A stretch of DNA of 64,000 nucleotides from Macrobrachium rosenbergii (taxonomy: Eukaryota > Arthropoda > Malacostraca > Decapoda > Palaemonidae): positions 66,268,720 to 66,332,719 of the forward strand of contig NC_089788.1 in assembly GCF_040412425.1 (NCBI RefSeq), given 5' to 3'. Position 1 is the stretch's first letter. Each line of letters starts with the position of its first letter. Below the pieces are notes generated by a model. The model was not told the DNA's origin. It worked only from the letters and a program-made list of their open reading frames with translations, and did no database searches. The translations under genes and the position numbers were made by a program. Below are positions 1-10,738 of the stretch, one piece after another.

Positions 1-1086
1 GTTTCTCCTGAGGAAATACATCTTCATTTAGTCTTCTATTTCGATAATCTAGTTTATAGCAGATTCTATGTTTTTGATGAGCCAGTCCTGATAATCCCTA
101 CGACAATGGAATTTTCCTCTTACTTTGAGAGTGGGAGGATTTGGGAATCTTCAGTTATAGTTTTCTTATGACCTCTTAAGAGACCATATATGGATGTAGT
201 GGTATCTATGATATATGAAGTATAATTTTCCCAGTCTGCTTTATTCACATCATAGCATGGAACAGAATGATTAAGATTGAATTTGCTATCATTACTGGGT
301 AATGAATACTAGAATATAAATCATCCAAAACGTGCTGCTCAAATCTGTTTGCCACCTGAATGGAGCATATGGAAAGTGAGTGATGATGAATTATTCATTC
401 AAGCAACAGAAGTTATTGGTTTTGGCAGTCTGAAGTAATTACAGTACATTTTGTATATCATAAGCATAATAATTATAGTTTCATTGGTCATCTATTTCGC
501 TTACAGTTATTTCACTAAAGCTAGCAACAGGTAATGTCATGGCAAATAAAAAATGTGGGACTTGGGATTACTATTGCATCACAAGTGATTTTGCCATGGA
601 CATAAATTACCATTCTACGTTTATTGTCAGTTTTCCAGGACTGACTGACTTAATGGTAATTTCTGATTTGTATACCAAATTACCAATGTCTTTTATACAA
701 GCTCATGGGATTATATTCTCATATCAAAATTGTACACGCTCATTCTATGGAACTGTCAGGACTGAAGACTGTAGCAAGTTATGGTAAATAACTGCTTTGA
801 TATTCTCTATGGGCTTCTGATTTTGATCAGATTTAGTACTTTTCACTCTAATGCTGGTTATTCTACCTTCAGATACTGTACATCAATGTTATTTGCTTGG
901 TATATCATGTTACTTTAACATCATAAATCTTTTTGGGTTTCAATCTGAGACTTCATAAATAATACAGATAGTGAATTTCAGAATTATCCCTCATTCATGA
1001 AGTTATGTCATTCATATTTGTAGGATCCACACAAGGGGCTGATAATTACTGATTAAAAAATACTCATAGCAGCATGAGTCTTGAAA
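1..1086. other. Gene-free stretch, left edge
   Basis: AT-rich sequence with no ORF that resembles a known protein and no clear repeat structure. It lies downstream of the orai exon at 2481-2770 on the minus strand, so it is probably orai intron. I searched for the expected next orai exon (TM3, usually a W-A-F-S-T motif) on the minus strand and did not find it here. Confidence 0.5.
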
Positions 1087-1275
1087 TGGAAAAACAAATC
1101 ACAGTTATGTATGGGTACACATATTTAAAAATAAACTTCTACAGAGGTCTTTTGGGAATCTGTTCAATTCCCCTTTTCAACGGAAAAGGAGAATCGAATA
1201 GATTCCTGAAAGACCTCTGTACAAATTTTGTTTTTAAATATGTGTACCCATACATAACTGAGATTTGTTTCTCCA
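1087..1275. repeat. 189-bp near-perfect palindrome (foldback/MITE-like)
   Basis: The left arm, running right from 1087, is the reverse complement of the right arm, running left from 1275. The symmetry centre is at about 1180/1181, with a loop of only a few bases. The arms share runs such as TATGTATGGGTACACATAT on the left against ATATGTGTACCCATACATA on the right, and AGAGGTCTTT against AAAGACCTCT. Mismatches are few and spread out. A short ORF through it is a by-product of the palindrome. It may be a non-autonomous hairpin transposon; no obvious target duplication was found. Confidence 0.75.
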
Positions 1276-2480
1276 ATAATTGATTATAAATTAATTCTTA
1301 AAGGCCACTAGGTCATATTTCTATGCTGACAAGGCTCACTTAAAGGCTTATTCCTAAACAGGGCTGGCTGGGTTTGGGATGAAAATTTGTTTACTGCAAT
1401 ATGGCTATAGAATTTAAATTAGGAATAAGAAACCATGCACATCATTTTGAGCCCCATTTTTTTTGGGGGGGAAAAGGGGGAAAACAGCAAAATAAATTTT
1501 TTAAAATACAAACACAGTTTATGAGTCTATTTGCTTGGTCAGCAATCCATAAGATACACTGCATAATGAAAAAGAGGAACAAGATGATGATTCTTTGTCT
1601 GCCGCACATCTAGTAACCACAGATTCGCCAATGATTGTCAGTCCTTCCCATATTGCTTGCACTAGCCAGAAGGCTAGAGGAGCCTGTAGGAGGGCCCTCT
1701 AAGTAAATTGTTATATTTATAATAAAATACTAGCTACTTTGCAAGCTACTAATAAGGATTCAAAATTATCTACCTCCACCTGGGCTTTTATAAAGTAAAA
1801 GGCTTTTTTATTTGATAAGCTTCAGTCTCAGAACTAGGAAGTCTGACACTGGTGTCTTGTTGCCACTGCCTATATTTCTCTATGTTTTCTAAGTATAGAT
1901 AATGCTACAGCTTAAATGCTTTTCTCATTTTTTCTACATACTTCCATAAACTACACTTATCCAGAAGTGTGCAATAAACTCAGTCTATATGAAAAAAGAC
2001 TTGCATGTAAGGTGAAATGTATAATTTAATTCATAAAAGATTAAAATTTCACTTTATGACGTGATCAGTGGTTTGATACTTCAATGAAAGGACATTACAT
2101 CGAAAACATGAGCAAATCAGGTGATGGGAAATTAATGATTTACAATTTTGCTTTATAAATACTCATATACAGGTATTCTAGAATATATTTAGTATCTCCT
2201 TTCACAAAGGAAAGATTACTGTTCCTTTAATTAAACCCTTATACTACTGTATATCTTGGTACTTTTGTCATAAATTTAGAACTTTAAACTGATGAAAATA
2301 TCCTAACCTAATGAAAGTTATCAGTATCTTCACTGAGCATCAAGACGAAAAACTATTGACACTTGAGGGAAGTGAAAGGTAATACTATATCTGTACTAAA
2401 TTTGTTAGGTAAAACATACTTTAATTATTGCACAATTTTAAAGTCAGATATTCCAAAACAGTATTCATGAAATACATTAC
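1276..2480. other. Gene-free stretch, probable orai intron
   Basis: AT-rich sequence between the palindrome and the orai exon 3 donor site. It contains short A and G homopolymers near 1455-1490 and no protein-like ORF. Nothing else is recognised. Confidence 0.45.
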
Positions 2481-2770
2481 CTGTGCATGGTCAGATGTGG
2501 TGAGTCAGATATAACATTTGTATTTGCTCCATGCAAACTGGTGACAGAGTCAACATGTGTCATATTGGCAACAGCTTCAACGTGTGGCAGCACACAAGTG
2601 GAGATCATCAATGCCAGTAAATGAACAGCAACAAGTAATGTTGTGCATACACTGAATGCTATTAACAAGCCCTCTGGAACATGGCTACAGGGACTTTTAT
2701 CCTCAGGGCAATTGGGCAAATTCTTATCACAATTACAGTGTGGGGTTAACTGTACTTCAACCATGGCTAC
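2481..2770 (-). CDS. Orai: Orai calcium channel, third visible coding exon (end of TM1, filter glutamate, TM2)
   Basis: Encodes part of Orai, the plasma-membrane pore subunit of the store-operated (CRAC) calcium channel, which is gated by STIM in the endoplasmic reticulum. The exon reads VAMVEVQL, the end of TM1 with the selectivity-filter glutamate (equivalent to human ORAI1 E106). A first extracellular loop follows, then TM2 with [16 protein letters not shown] and [17 protein letters not shown], then a cytosolic loop ending SPHLTMHR. The 3' splice acceptor (TTTTCAG) precedes it on the minus strand at 2771-2772, and a GTAATG donor follows at 2475-2480. Length is 290 bp, leaving phase 2. Loop 1 is longer than in fly or human Orai and holds five cysteines. 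The TM2-TM3 loop is also expanded. No stop or frameshift is present, so the gene looks intact here. The next exon (TM3 onward) is outside the window. Confidence 0.93.
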
Positions 2771-3149
2771 CTGAAAAGAGAAACCAAATTTTGCTACTAT
2801 TTTACCAAAGCAATGCCATCAATAAATAAATATGTATTTCTGTTCTTACACGTATGGCAAAGTAACCAACATCTACTGTAATATTGAAAACAACCATAAT
2901 TAATGAAATACTCCTTATGGAATATTTGGAATATTACCTTAAAGAACTTCATGTGAAACATGAGTCTGTTGGTTGGGAAGTGTTCTCATGTCTGCTTAGG
3001 GGAGGGGCCACTTCTGGCATAAAGCCAGCTTAATCTTAACCAACCAACCATGAAACACTAAAAAAAAATTCCAATTTCATAGTTCATTACCAATAATATT
3101 TTTACATCAGATTTTTTCAATATGGGGTTACATGTGAAATGAGTTACCC

Positions 3150-4546
3150 CTACTCTCTCTAGTCTAGTACAATATCTGCCAGCTTTCAGTGATTTCCAGG
3201 GCTTTCCTACAGGTCTTCATCTTGCCACTTCCTCATTTACTACTTTTCTGACTAACTGTTCCTAATCCCTTCATATCCATTTTCATGGGATACATCTCTG
3301 CCACTTCATCTATATCATGATACTCTCACTGCAAACCAGCCATGAACTGTAGTATTCTAGTCCAACTTTTCAAAATCCTCATTTTCTTGACAGTGCACAC
3401 ATATCTCTCCATTCAATAGTACACGCCTTATGCACATAAAAAAATGTTTGCTCCGTTTCCTGATGGGATACTTTTATTTGTCAAAAATCAAGCAATTTCT
3501 TGACATTTTACCCATGCTGCTACATGCTCCAAGATGCTACCAAGGCAAAATTTACCTATCTATTCTAAGAGCTATCCTTCCATTGTATAACAATGTTCAA
3601 CCTCTGTCTCTTTCCAATTTGCACCTATATATTGCAGGAACTGAAAAGACCTATCTCTTTATATATTTTGCAAATTTAAGCATCTCTTGTGACACTGTTG
3701 ATTCACAGTAATGAGTGAACCTCCACACCTTCCTTATAACAACCACTTGGCCACTTTCCTGGTACTTATTTCCTTTGTTTGCTTTCCAGTCATTTTAAGT
3801 ATTGTTGTGTGCTGATTTTTAGACTTGTCCTCTTCATTTATCTCTTCTATCAATCAAACATTTCCGCAACCTCTTCCTCTGATTTTGCAGTTAACGCCAG
3901 GTTTCCTACATGCAGCAGTTACTAGAAGTCTACTTTCTTACAATCCTTTGTAGCTTCAAGTACTTTGGTGCACAGCAAAGGGTTCAGGGCTTACTCTTGA
4001 TGGAAACCCGAATTTTTTCAAATTTTTCTGATACCACTGTCATCATTGTAGATGTTGTTTTATTGTCCTGTAACATGGTAAGCCCAAAGTCTTTCTATAC
4101 CTTCTGCCTTCATAATGTCCATCTAGTTGATTGTCTTGGTCCACAATGAAAAAATTTCTTAATATCTAAAACCATGTGGTACAATCTCTTCCTCAATCTC
4201 TTGTATTGTTCCTGTACTTGCTTCAATATAAAGAAAGACTACTCTGTTGCTGACCTCTGGGAAGAAGCCAAACTATGAATTTACAGTTTTTCTTAGCCTG
4301 TTCCTCCAGCACATTCTCTGATATTTGAACATACTGCTTAAACAACCTTATTCTCTCTATATTTGCCACACTACAGTGCATCCCTTTACACTGTATATTA
4401 TTGTTGTCATAACAATGTTTTTATTCTTCTGGTCCTATACCTTCCTTTTATCCCAGCTGCTCTTAGCAAATAACTTATTTCTGATGGTCCAGTGCATTTC
4501 ATCTTTTCATCATACCATGGGTTCTTTCAACTTTAACATATGTTAT
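3150..4546 (-). pseudogene. Non-LTR retrotransposon reverse transcriptase relic, 3' portion
   Basis: The minus strand, read across several frames, gives degraded pieces in the usual non-LTR RT order. Near 4490-4440 it reads C-T-G-P-S-E-I-S then L-L-R-A-A-G-I-K-G, matching the A-P-G-P-S...L-L-R-A-A-G region before the palm. Near 4370-4330 it reads CGKYRENK-like then NVLEEQAKK, matching the N-Y-R-G-I-R-L-L...E-E-R-L-R region. Near 4230-4130 it reads ILKQVQEQYKRLRKRLYHMV followed by LDIKKF, matching the F-I-L-R-Q...L-Y-H-M-F-V-D-L-E-K-A-F block. Near 4010 a V-T-V-V...N-P-L-L piece resembles the H-Q-G-S-x-L-S-P-L-L box. Near 3340 a W-F piece resembles the C-terminal R-W-F-G-H-V motif. Many stops and indels are present, so it is dead. 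It continues at 12737 beyond the DIRS insertion. Confidence 0.65.
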
Positions 4547-4853
4547 TTCTGAGTCCAGTCCCGTGTCAGCCGGTGAAATTCCATTACAGCACGAATTTCC
4601 AGGTATAACCTTGCTAGATATACCAGAAAAAGAGCTTTCAGGAAAGCTGGGGTTACTACCCCAGTCGGCGTCTTCTAGGAAGGCGTCGGTATAAGAAGGG
4701 GTGAGTGAATTACCACTACCACGGAAACCTACTCGAAAGATCTCTCCCTATCAAAATCCCCGAACAGAGCGGTGAGCCGTTACAGCCCCACACCAAACAC
4801 CCGCCAGGATCAGCGACACCAGCGCCACCTACCACATTCCATTTTCTAGCACG
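4547..4853 (+). repeat. DIRS left inverted terminal repeat
   Basis: About 300 bp from TTTCTGAGTCCAGTCCCGTG to CTAGCAC. It is the reverse complement of about 12404-12709, with scattered mismatches (for example CAGCCGG here against CACCCGG in the right copy) and small indels near 4668 (GTCGGCGTCTTC against GTCGAGCTTC). Its first ~34 bases are also complementary to 12255-12288 in the internal complementary region. Confidence 0.9.
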
Positions 4854-6488
4854 TGAAATCGCTGTTTGTTTTGTGTGCTCGTCTCCATTATTTTGAATTT
4901 TTCTACTTTCTGCGATGGCGTCGAGCAGCTTTACCATTTCCAAGTTAAGTACCATCTTCTTGTGGGGTTTTGTTCTATTTTTTGGCTGTTACGGTCTCGT
5001 ATTTTCATAAATATTGAGATCTTATTATGTCGCCACGTGGCGTCCCCCGCCAGCCATGTCGACCATGAGGCTTACTCCTTCTGTTCTTTTCAGTTGGAGT
5101 TGTCTCCTCGTCGTTATAGATAGATTTTGCCCCCTTGGTTCCCTTCCTGGTGGTTCCTTGCGGTGGCTCCCCCCCTTATGAATTACGTTCAATTGGCCTA
5201 CTGGCCTCTGTGGGAGTGATGCCCCGTCTAGGTACCCCTCCAGGTTGGGTTCCTGTTATTTTTGGTCTTACTAGGCTAATTAATTTTTGCTTGAAGATGG
5301 TGCTCTCTTTTAGTTTTATTTTTATTATTTTATTGGGTGGTTTACCTCGGGTGTTGGCGGCAGCCTCAGATCTAACCGCTTCCCCGTGGTAGGCTACGCT
5401 CTCTGTTGAGCACATTTTAGTTTTTTATGAGTGATGGTTATTTTGTGGAGTAGGCTTGTTTGCTTCCTTCCCCTTGCCCTGGGTGGGGAGTTCAGGTTGA
5501 GGGAGTTTTGTTGCTGTTTCCTCCGGGATCGTTTTTCGGTGGGCAGAGTGAGCCCCTTAGTTCTCTTCCTCCATTTTGGGGGGAATCGAGTTCTTAGGAT
5601 GTGTTTCCTCTAGGCTAGTCGCCCCCTTGCCCGCCATTCTCGATCCCGGTTGGTTCTCGGCACAAAATTTCTCTCCCTGTTGCTTCCTCCTCCCTTCTGC
5701 CCTCCTTTTCCTAGCCTATATTAAGGTTAGGTCCATATTAGGCTTCGCCTAGGTAGGAGTCGGGCTTCGGGTTGCGTTGCTTCCAGTCATATTACCCTTC
5801 CAAGATTCATCGTCTGGGAGGTATGGTGCAGTTGAGCGGGTGAGCTTCTCCCCGTCTCCTGTTCCTTCCTGGTAGCCTACTCCTCCTCCTTCCCTCCCCC
5901 CTCCTCCTCTCTCCAGCCTTGCTCTACTCGTGCGGGTGACGCTAGATGGCGTTTTCTCCGAGTTCAGGGACTTCTCCTGTTGGTTGAGGGATTCGCTCCC
6001 TCCCATATCGTCCCTAGCATCGCTGTATTGGGGTTGGTGGTTTGTTTACTCGAACGTGTTCGAGTCACTCCTCGTCTCCCCGTCGGGTTACGTTGATACG
6101 GTAATAAATATTGCTTCAGCCTATGTTACGAACATACGAGCATTTTACCCGTCTTGTTTCTCCGGCGGGGAAGTAAGGGCGGAAGGTTTTTCATTTTATA
6201 GAGGAGCGGATCCTTCCGTCCTCTTGTGTTCTTACCATCACTCGTTACTGTTATTATTTTTGTTATTGTTTTTTAGATAAGTCTGTTATCTACAGGAGTA
6301 CTCTCCTTAATTCATTATATATATTATATACGTGAGTCCGGTCCTATACCCGGGGGCTCCGCCGTTATTTTACTGGCAGCCCTTATGGTTAGTTCCTGGT
6401 CTCTCTTTCCTTCATTCCCCGGAGTACTCCGGGGTCTGAAATCCTTTACCTTCCACTCTATGTAATTTAGAGCTTATTGGCCCAGTTT
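4854..6488 (+). other. DIRS 5' leader
   Basis: Pyrimidine-rich, comparatively GC-rich sequence between the left terminal repeat and the first gag-like ORF. Short ORFs on both strands do not resemble known proteins. It probably holds untranslated leader and possibly upstream intron sequence: a TTTCTACTTACAG acceptor-like site ends at 6599, but no matching donor could be fixed. Confidence 0.5.
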
Positions 6489-8620
6489 ATGATAAGGGAG
6501 TTCTTCTCCGCCGGAGTATTCCGGTTGCAGTTGAGTTTCCCGGCCTCGCCAGCTTTAGTTTGCTTAGGGTGGGAGGTTCATGTACTTTTCTACTTACAGA
6601 CTGTTCGCTGTGAGGAGCGGGTGCACCGCCTCCCTCCAACAACCTTACGGTCACGTGGTTGCCGGACCCACGCTGGTTGTGCGGTCCGACTGGATGACCT
6701 GGTTGTCTGGCACCCTGATGGTTGTGAGGTTTGCTTCGCTCTCTGCACAACTGTCCAGGATGAGTCGGTAAGTGACAGTCTTTACATTACTCCTGCTTTA
6801 TGCTCCTCATATTGTATATTGTATATTGTTTATGAGGTTCCCGGAATGGTTTTCGTTCTTAGCTAATTGTTGGTTTTCTTACAGGCGGACGAAGCTTCCA
6901 AGAAGTCTGCCTTGGAATCCCTCCGGGCCTGGGTGGCTGGGTTTGGCAGGAACGTTCCGTCGGGGAAGCCCTACGTCCTCGACGCCAGGTTGAGGGACTT
7001 GCTCTACCCCGGCGCACGGGTGGCGGCCGCAGTGCCTGAAGACCTTGCCACCCCTATCATCCAGCAAATCCGGGATGCGACCCAGCCACCCCAAGCGGAT
7101 ATCCTCTACGCTGAGGTCTCGGAGGATGTAGCCGCCATGGATCTTAACCTGGAACCAATGAACATAGAGCAGGACCAGGTGGTAAGTGGTGAGGTAAGTG
7201 AGGTTGTTGGGGCGGGCCCCCCTTTATTTGACTCCCCTGCTTCATCAATTTCTTCTTTCGCAGGTTTTGTGAAGTCTTCCTCCTTGGGTGATAGAGCTCC
7301 GTCTGCTATCCCCAAGTTGAAGTTGAAGACTTCATGGAAGGCGAAGGGCTACAAGTCCTCGACTTCCAAGAAGGCATCGCCCTTCCCCCCGTCGAAGGCT
7401 AAGGTTTCAGGACCTGTAGCCTCCGGGAGCAAGTCTGGTTCCTCCAGCAAAGGCGCGAGTAAGAGGGCTGCAAAACCAAGCCCTCCTCGCCAACCTGCTT
7501 TCGACGCAGAGGCCTTTGCCAATCAGCTCTATAAGCGATTTACAGAGGACCTAGATTCGAGATTTAACAAAATCTCCGAGAAGTTGGCCAGTCATGATAA
7601 CATACTGGCGGGAATGGCTCACCCACCCCCAGCCGAACCACAGTATGTTATCCCCGACACTGCGGACCTCCCGCCGTTCGATGTCGGTAACCCTTGGCGT
7701 TTTGCACTCCGGGCCATCCAACATGATGGCAAGCTGACACTTGATGGTCTTGGCACGAGACGGTTGGAGGAATTGGAGTTCTTCCCCCCCGATCTCCTGC
7801 CCCCTTACCCAGGCTTCGTGAGGCTTACGGAGGAAGCTTGGATTCGGTCAGACAAGGTTCCTAGGAGACTGTCATCGTCCCTAGGGACCAAGCTCAGTCG
7901 GCTCTTCTGCGCACTCTGACAGAGTGGCAGGCGGACAACACGGTTGACTCCTTTCAAGGGCAACTTTACTATGTTTGCCCTGGGAGACAACCTACCCACC
8001 CCTTGCTTGACAAAGTCGCTCTGGCTACGGCCCGAGCGTGCCCGATGGTAATCCGTTACCACAGCTGAGGGAGACAGACCCTACTCCCTGGTATTCCCAG
8101 GAAGTAATGAGTTCTGGTTGGGCGCCCGTCCACTTTCACAGTCGGGAAGCTGGACCCTTCTGCGCTTCCACACAATTCAGTGAGCAGCTCCCAAGCTGCC
8201 GGAAACTCTTTTGAAAGCGGAGTTTGATGCTCGGGTTAAGTTAGCCCGGTCCTTGAACTCCGTATGCCTTACTGAAGCTACTGCCGTCTCCTGCTCGGAC
8301 GAGCCTTTTTCCAAGTTTTGGCTAAATCCTTGCTGGCAGGCTTCCAGTCTGACTTATTTGAATTTATCATGGCCAGACTGGAATGTAGGAAGTTCATCTT
8401 TGCCGATGCGACTATCCGCCACGAGCCTAACAAGCTCGTGAAAAGCTCGATCTGGGGACCTAACCTCTTCCCTGAAGAGGAGGTCACGAATGTTATGGCC
8501 GAGGCTACACGGGCCAACCAGAGTCTTCGTTCTCGCTGGGGCATTTCGGCCTATAAGCGTAAGACCCCAGAATCGGCCGGCCCCCAATCGAGAGGAGGTA
8601 AACGCTTTCAGGAGGCATAA
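6489..8620 (+). pseudogene. DIRS gag-like protein (spliced, frameshifted)
   Basis: Structural or nucleic-acid-binding gag-like protein expected of DIRS elements. The first part, from an ATG at 6489 or an exon starting at 6600, has a cysteine/histidine-rich stretch at about 6657-6746 (C-R-T-H-A-G-C, then W-H-P-D-G-C-E-V-C-F-A-L-C). After an inferred 117-bp intron it continues in phase at 6885 (ADEASKKSALESLRAWVAGF), through a charged Ser/Lys-rich middle and a short amphipathic stretch (FANQLYKRFTEDLDSRFNKI). The conserved C-terminal region is at about 8215-8560 (FDARVKLARSLNSVCLTEA; ECRKFIFADATIRHEPNKLV; KSSIWGPNLFPEEEV). Frame changes occur near 7862, between 8060 and 8210, and near 8312, so no single ORF covers it. 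Assignment rests on position and the DIRS-like C terminus. There is no enzymatic domain. Confidence 0.75.
6768..6884 (+). other. Probable spliceosomal intron within DIRS gag
   Basis: A consensus donor TCG|GTAAGT starts at 6768 and a consensus acceptor TTTTCTTACAG ends at 6884. A CTAAT branch-point-like motif lies at 6863-6867. Length is 117 bp. Exon frames on both sides are open and join in phase 0 (...T-V-Q-D-E-S | A-D-E-A-S...). Reading through meets a stop just before the acceptor (TAA at about 6864), so splicing is needed to join the cysteine-rich N-terminal part to the main gag ORF. Confidence 0.7.
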
Positions 8621-10738
8621 GAGGCCCCACCATCAGGCGGTAGTCCAAGCCGTCCCGGTCTCGGCAGTAGCGCAGCCTTCTACTTCAAGGCTCACCCCCA
8701 ACAGTATGTGCTGGTCCAACCAGCTGCACCCTCCTATGTGGCCTCACCAGCGTACAACCCCACATATGAGGGCCGTGGTTACTTTCACGGCCTTAATAGG
8801 GTTGCAGGGGGGAGGAAGAGGCAAAGCCCCCTCATAGAGGGGAAGCCCAACACCACCCCAAGGGGAAGACCTGGACGTGGTAGGGGAATAAACCCGCTCC
8901 CTCCCACTGAGAGAACACAGGTAGGCGGTCGCCTGTTTTGGTTCAGGGACCAATGGACCTTCAGCCCTTGGGCACACAGCATTGTGTCCAAAGGACTAGG
9001 ATGGAGCTGGATCAAAACCCTCCTCCTCTAACCAGGTTTTACCAGCCACCCACATCAATCCTAAAGGATTACGTGACAGAATTGCTCAACAAACGAGCAA
9101 TAAAGAAAGTAAGGCACCTAAAGTTTCAAGGCAGGTTATTCACTGTTCCCAAAAAGACTCCGATCAGCAAAGAGTGATCCTGGATCTGTCGCATCTAAAT
9201 CTCTACATAAAATGCGACAAATTTCGCATGCTTACGGTAGCTCAAGTCACGGACTCTACTTCCGCGTGGAGCCGTCACCACCTCTATCGATCTTTCAGGC
9301 GCTTATTATCACGTCCGGTTGCGCGGAACTTCTCTCAGTTCCTCGGTTTCAGACTCGGGAATCAAGCCTACTCCTTCAGGGTCATGCCCTTCGGTCTGAA
9401 CATTGCGCCCAGGATATTCACAAAGCTGGCGGACACGGTAGTACAACAACTCCGGTCTCAAGGGATATCCCTAGCAGCATATTTGGACGATTGGATAATT
9501 TGGGCACCAACAGTTCCGGAGTGTCAGAAAGCTACGTCCATAGTCATCAATTTCCTGGAGTCGCTAGGTTTTCAACTGAACAGAGAGAAGTCCCGTCTGA
9601 CTCCGGAGTCCCGGTTTCAGTGGTTGGGTCTCCAGTGGGATCTGTCATCTCACACGCTGTCCCTTCCGCCTCCCAAGAGGAAAGAGATAGCATCTCTCAC
9701 CAGAAGATTCCTCAAAAATCCATCAGCATCCCGCCGGTCCCAAGAAAGGGTCCTGGGATCTCTTCAGTTTGCCTCAGTGACAAACCTGCTATTAAAAGCG
9801 AAATTAAAAGACATAAACAGAGTGTGGCGGAGTCGAGCCAATGTCAAGCTCAGAGACAAGGTCTCCTCCATTCCTCAAATCTTAAAGACAAGATTGCGAC
9901 CTTGGACCTCGGTCAAAGGCCTGTCCAATACAGTTCCGCTTCAATTTCCCCCTCCGGCACTAGTAGTTCACACAGACGCTTCCCTAAGCGGCTGGGGGGG
10001 ATATTCACCAAAACAAAAAGTACAAGGAACGTGGTCCACAATGTTTCAGCAGTTCCATATAAATACCCTGGAAGCTATGGCGGTCTTTCTAACTCTGAAG
10101 AAAATCCGCCCCCCCAACCGGATTCATATCAGGTTGGTATTGGACAGCGCAGTGGTAGTTCATTGCATCAACAGGGGCGGCTCCAAATCAGGCCGAGTAA
10201 ACCAAGTAATGGTTGCTATCTTCTCCCTGGCGAACAAGCACGGCTGGCACCTGTCAGCCACCCACCTAGCGGGGTGCGGAACGTGGTGGCGGATTCCCTG
10301 TCCAGGACTACTCCGTTGGAGACGGAGTGGTCCCTGGACGTGGAATCTTTCAAATGGATTTGCCGCCGGGTTCCGGGCCTCCAAGTGGATCTGTTCGCAA
10401 CGGAGAGCAACTTCAAGCTCCCCTGTTATGTGGCCCCCAACCTGGACCCTCAGGCGTTCGCCATAGACGCAATGACAGTAGATTGGAACAATTGGGAGAA
10501 GATTTATCTTTTCCCCCCAATAAATTTACTGCTGAAAGTTTTACACAAACTCAGGACATTCAAAGGTCAATTAGCCCTAGTAGCCCCTATTGGCGAAGAG
10601 CAATTGGTTCCTCTTCTTCAGGAACTGGGATTACGGAGTCTTCGGATTCCCAAGCCCATTCTGACTCAGACAGTACAAACCAAGACTGTGTCAGCTTCCT
10701 CAAGAATTCAGAATGCCCTAGTTTTATGGACTTTATAA
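8621..10738 (+). pseudogene. DIRS reverse transcriptase / RNase H / methyltransferase-like polyprotein
   Basis: RNA-dependent DNA polymerase and RNase H of the DIRS element. Domains in order: a Gly/Arg-rich linker (about 8760-8900); the DIRS start motif VGGRLFWFRDQWTF at about 8921; RT with LTRFYQPPTSILKDYV (9027-9075), ILDLSHLNLYI (9177), the DLSGAYYH box (about 9284-9307), YSFRVMPFGLN then IAPRIF (about 9369-9420), and the catalytic YLDD at 9480-9491. RNase H follows, with HTDAS (catalytic Asp at 9975-9977), NTLEAMAV and LVLDSAVV, then VRNVVADSLSR (about 10275-10310). The last part has VDLFAT (about 10385) and a YLFPPI motif (10505-10522), the position where DIRS elements carry a Dam-type adenine methyltransferase domain. 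Frame shifts near 9015, 9165, 9255, 9310 and 10272 disable it. The final ORF ends at 10738. Confidence 0.9.

Noticed and set aside
1..2480. Orai terminal exon with TM3 and TM4
   Set aside because: I looked on the minus strand for W-A-F-S-T and H-F-Y-R-S-L-V-type coding sequence and found none. It is presumably beyond the left edge.
4716..4955. ORFs in the left DIRS terminal repeat, also present in the right repeat at 12296-12538
   Set aside because: The same peptide ending G-R-D-L-S-S-R-F-P-W appears in both because the DNA is an inverted repeat. There is no independent evidence of coding.
7182..7263. A second gag intron (GTAAGT donors at 7182 and 7194, TTTCTTCTTTCGCAG acceptor at 7263)
   Set aside because: The sequence is open when read through, while removal from either donor leads directly to a TGA in the downstream exon. 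Retained sequence is more likely.
9212..10738. A single 508-codon protein
   Set aside because: Only the part after about 10272 is the true frame (ADSLSR onward). The earlier part is a shadow frame of RT/RNase H, which reads in the frame starting at 9174.
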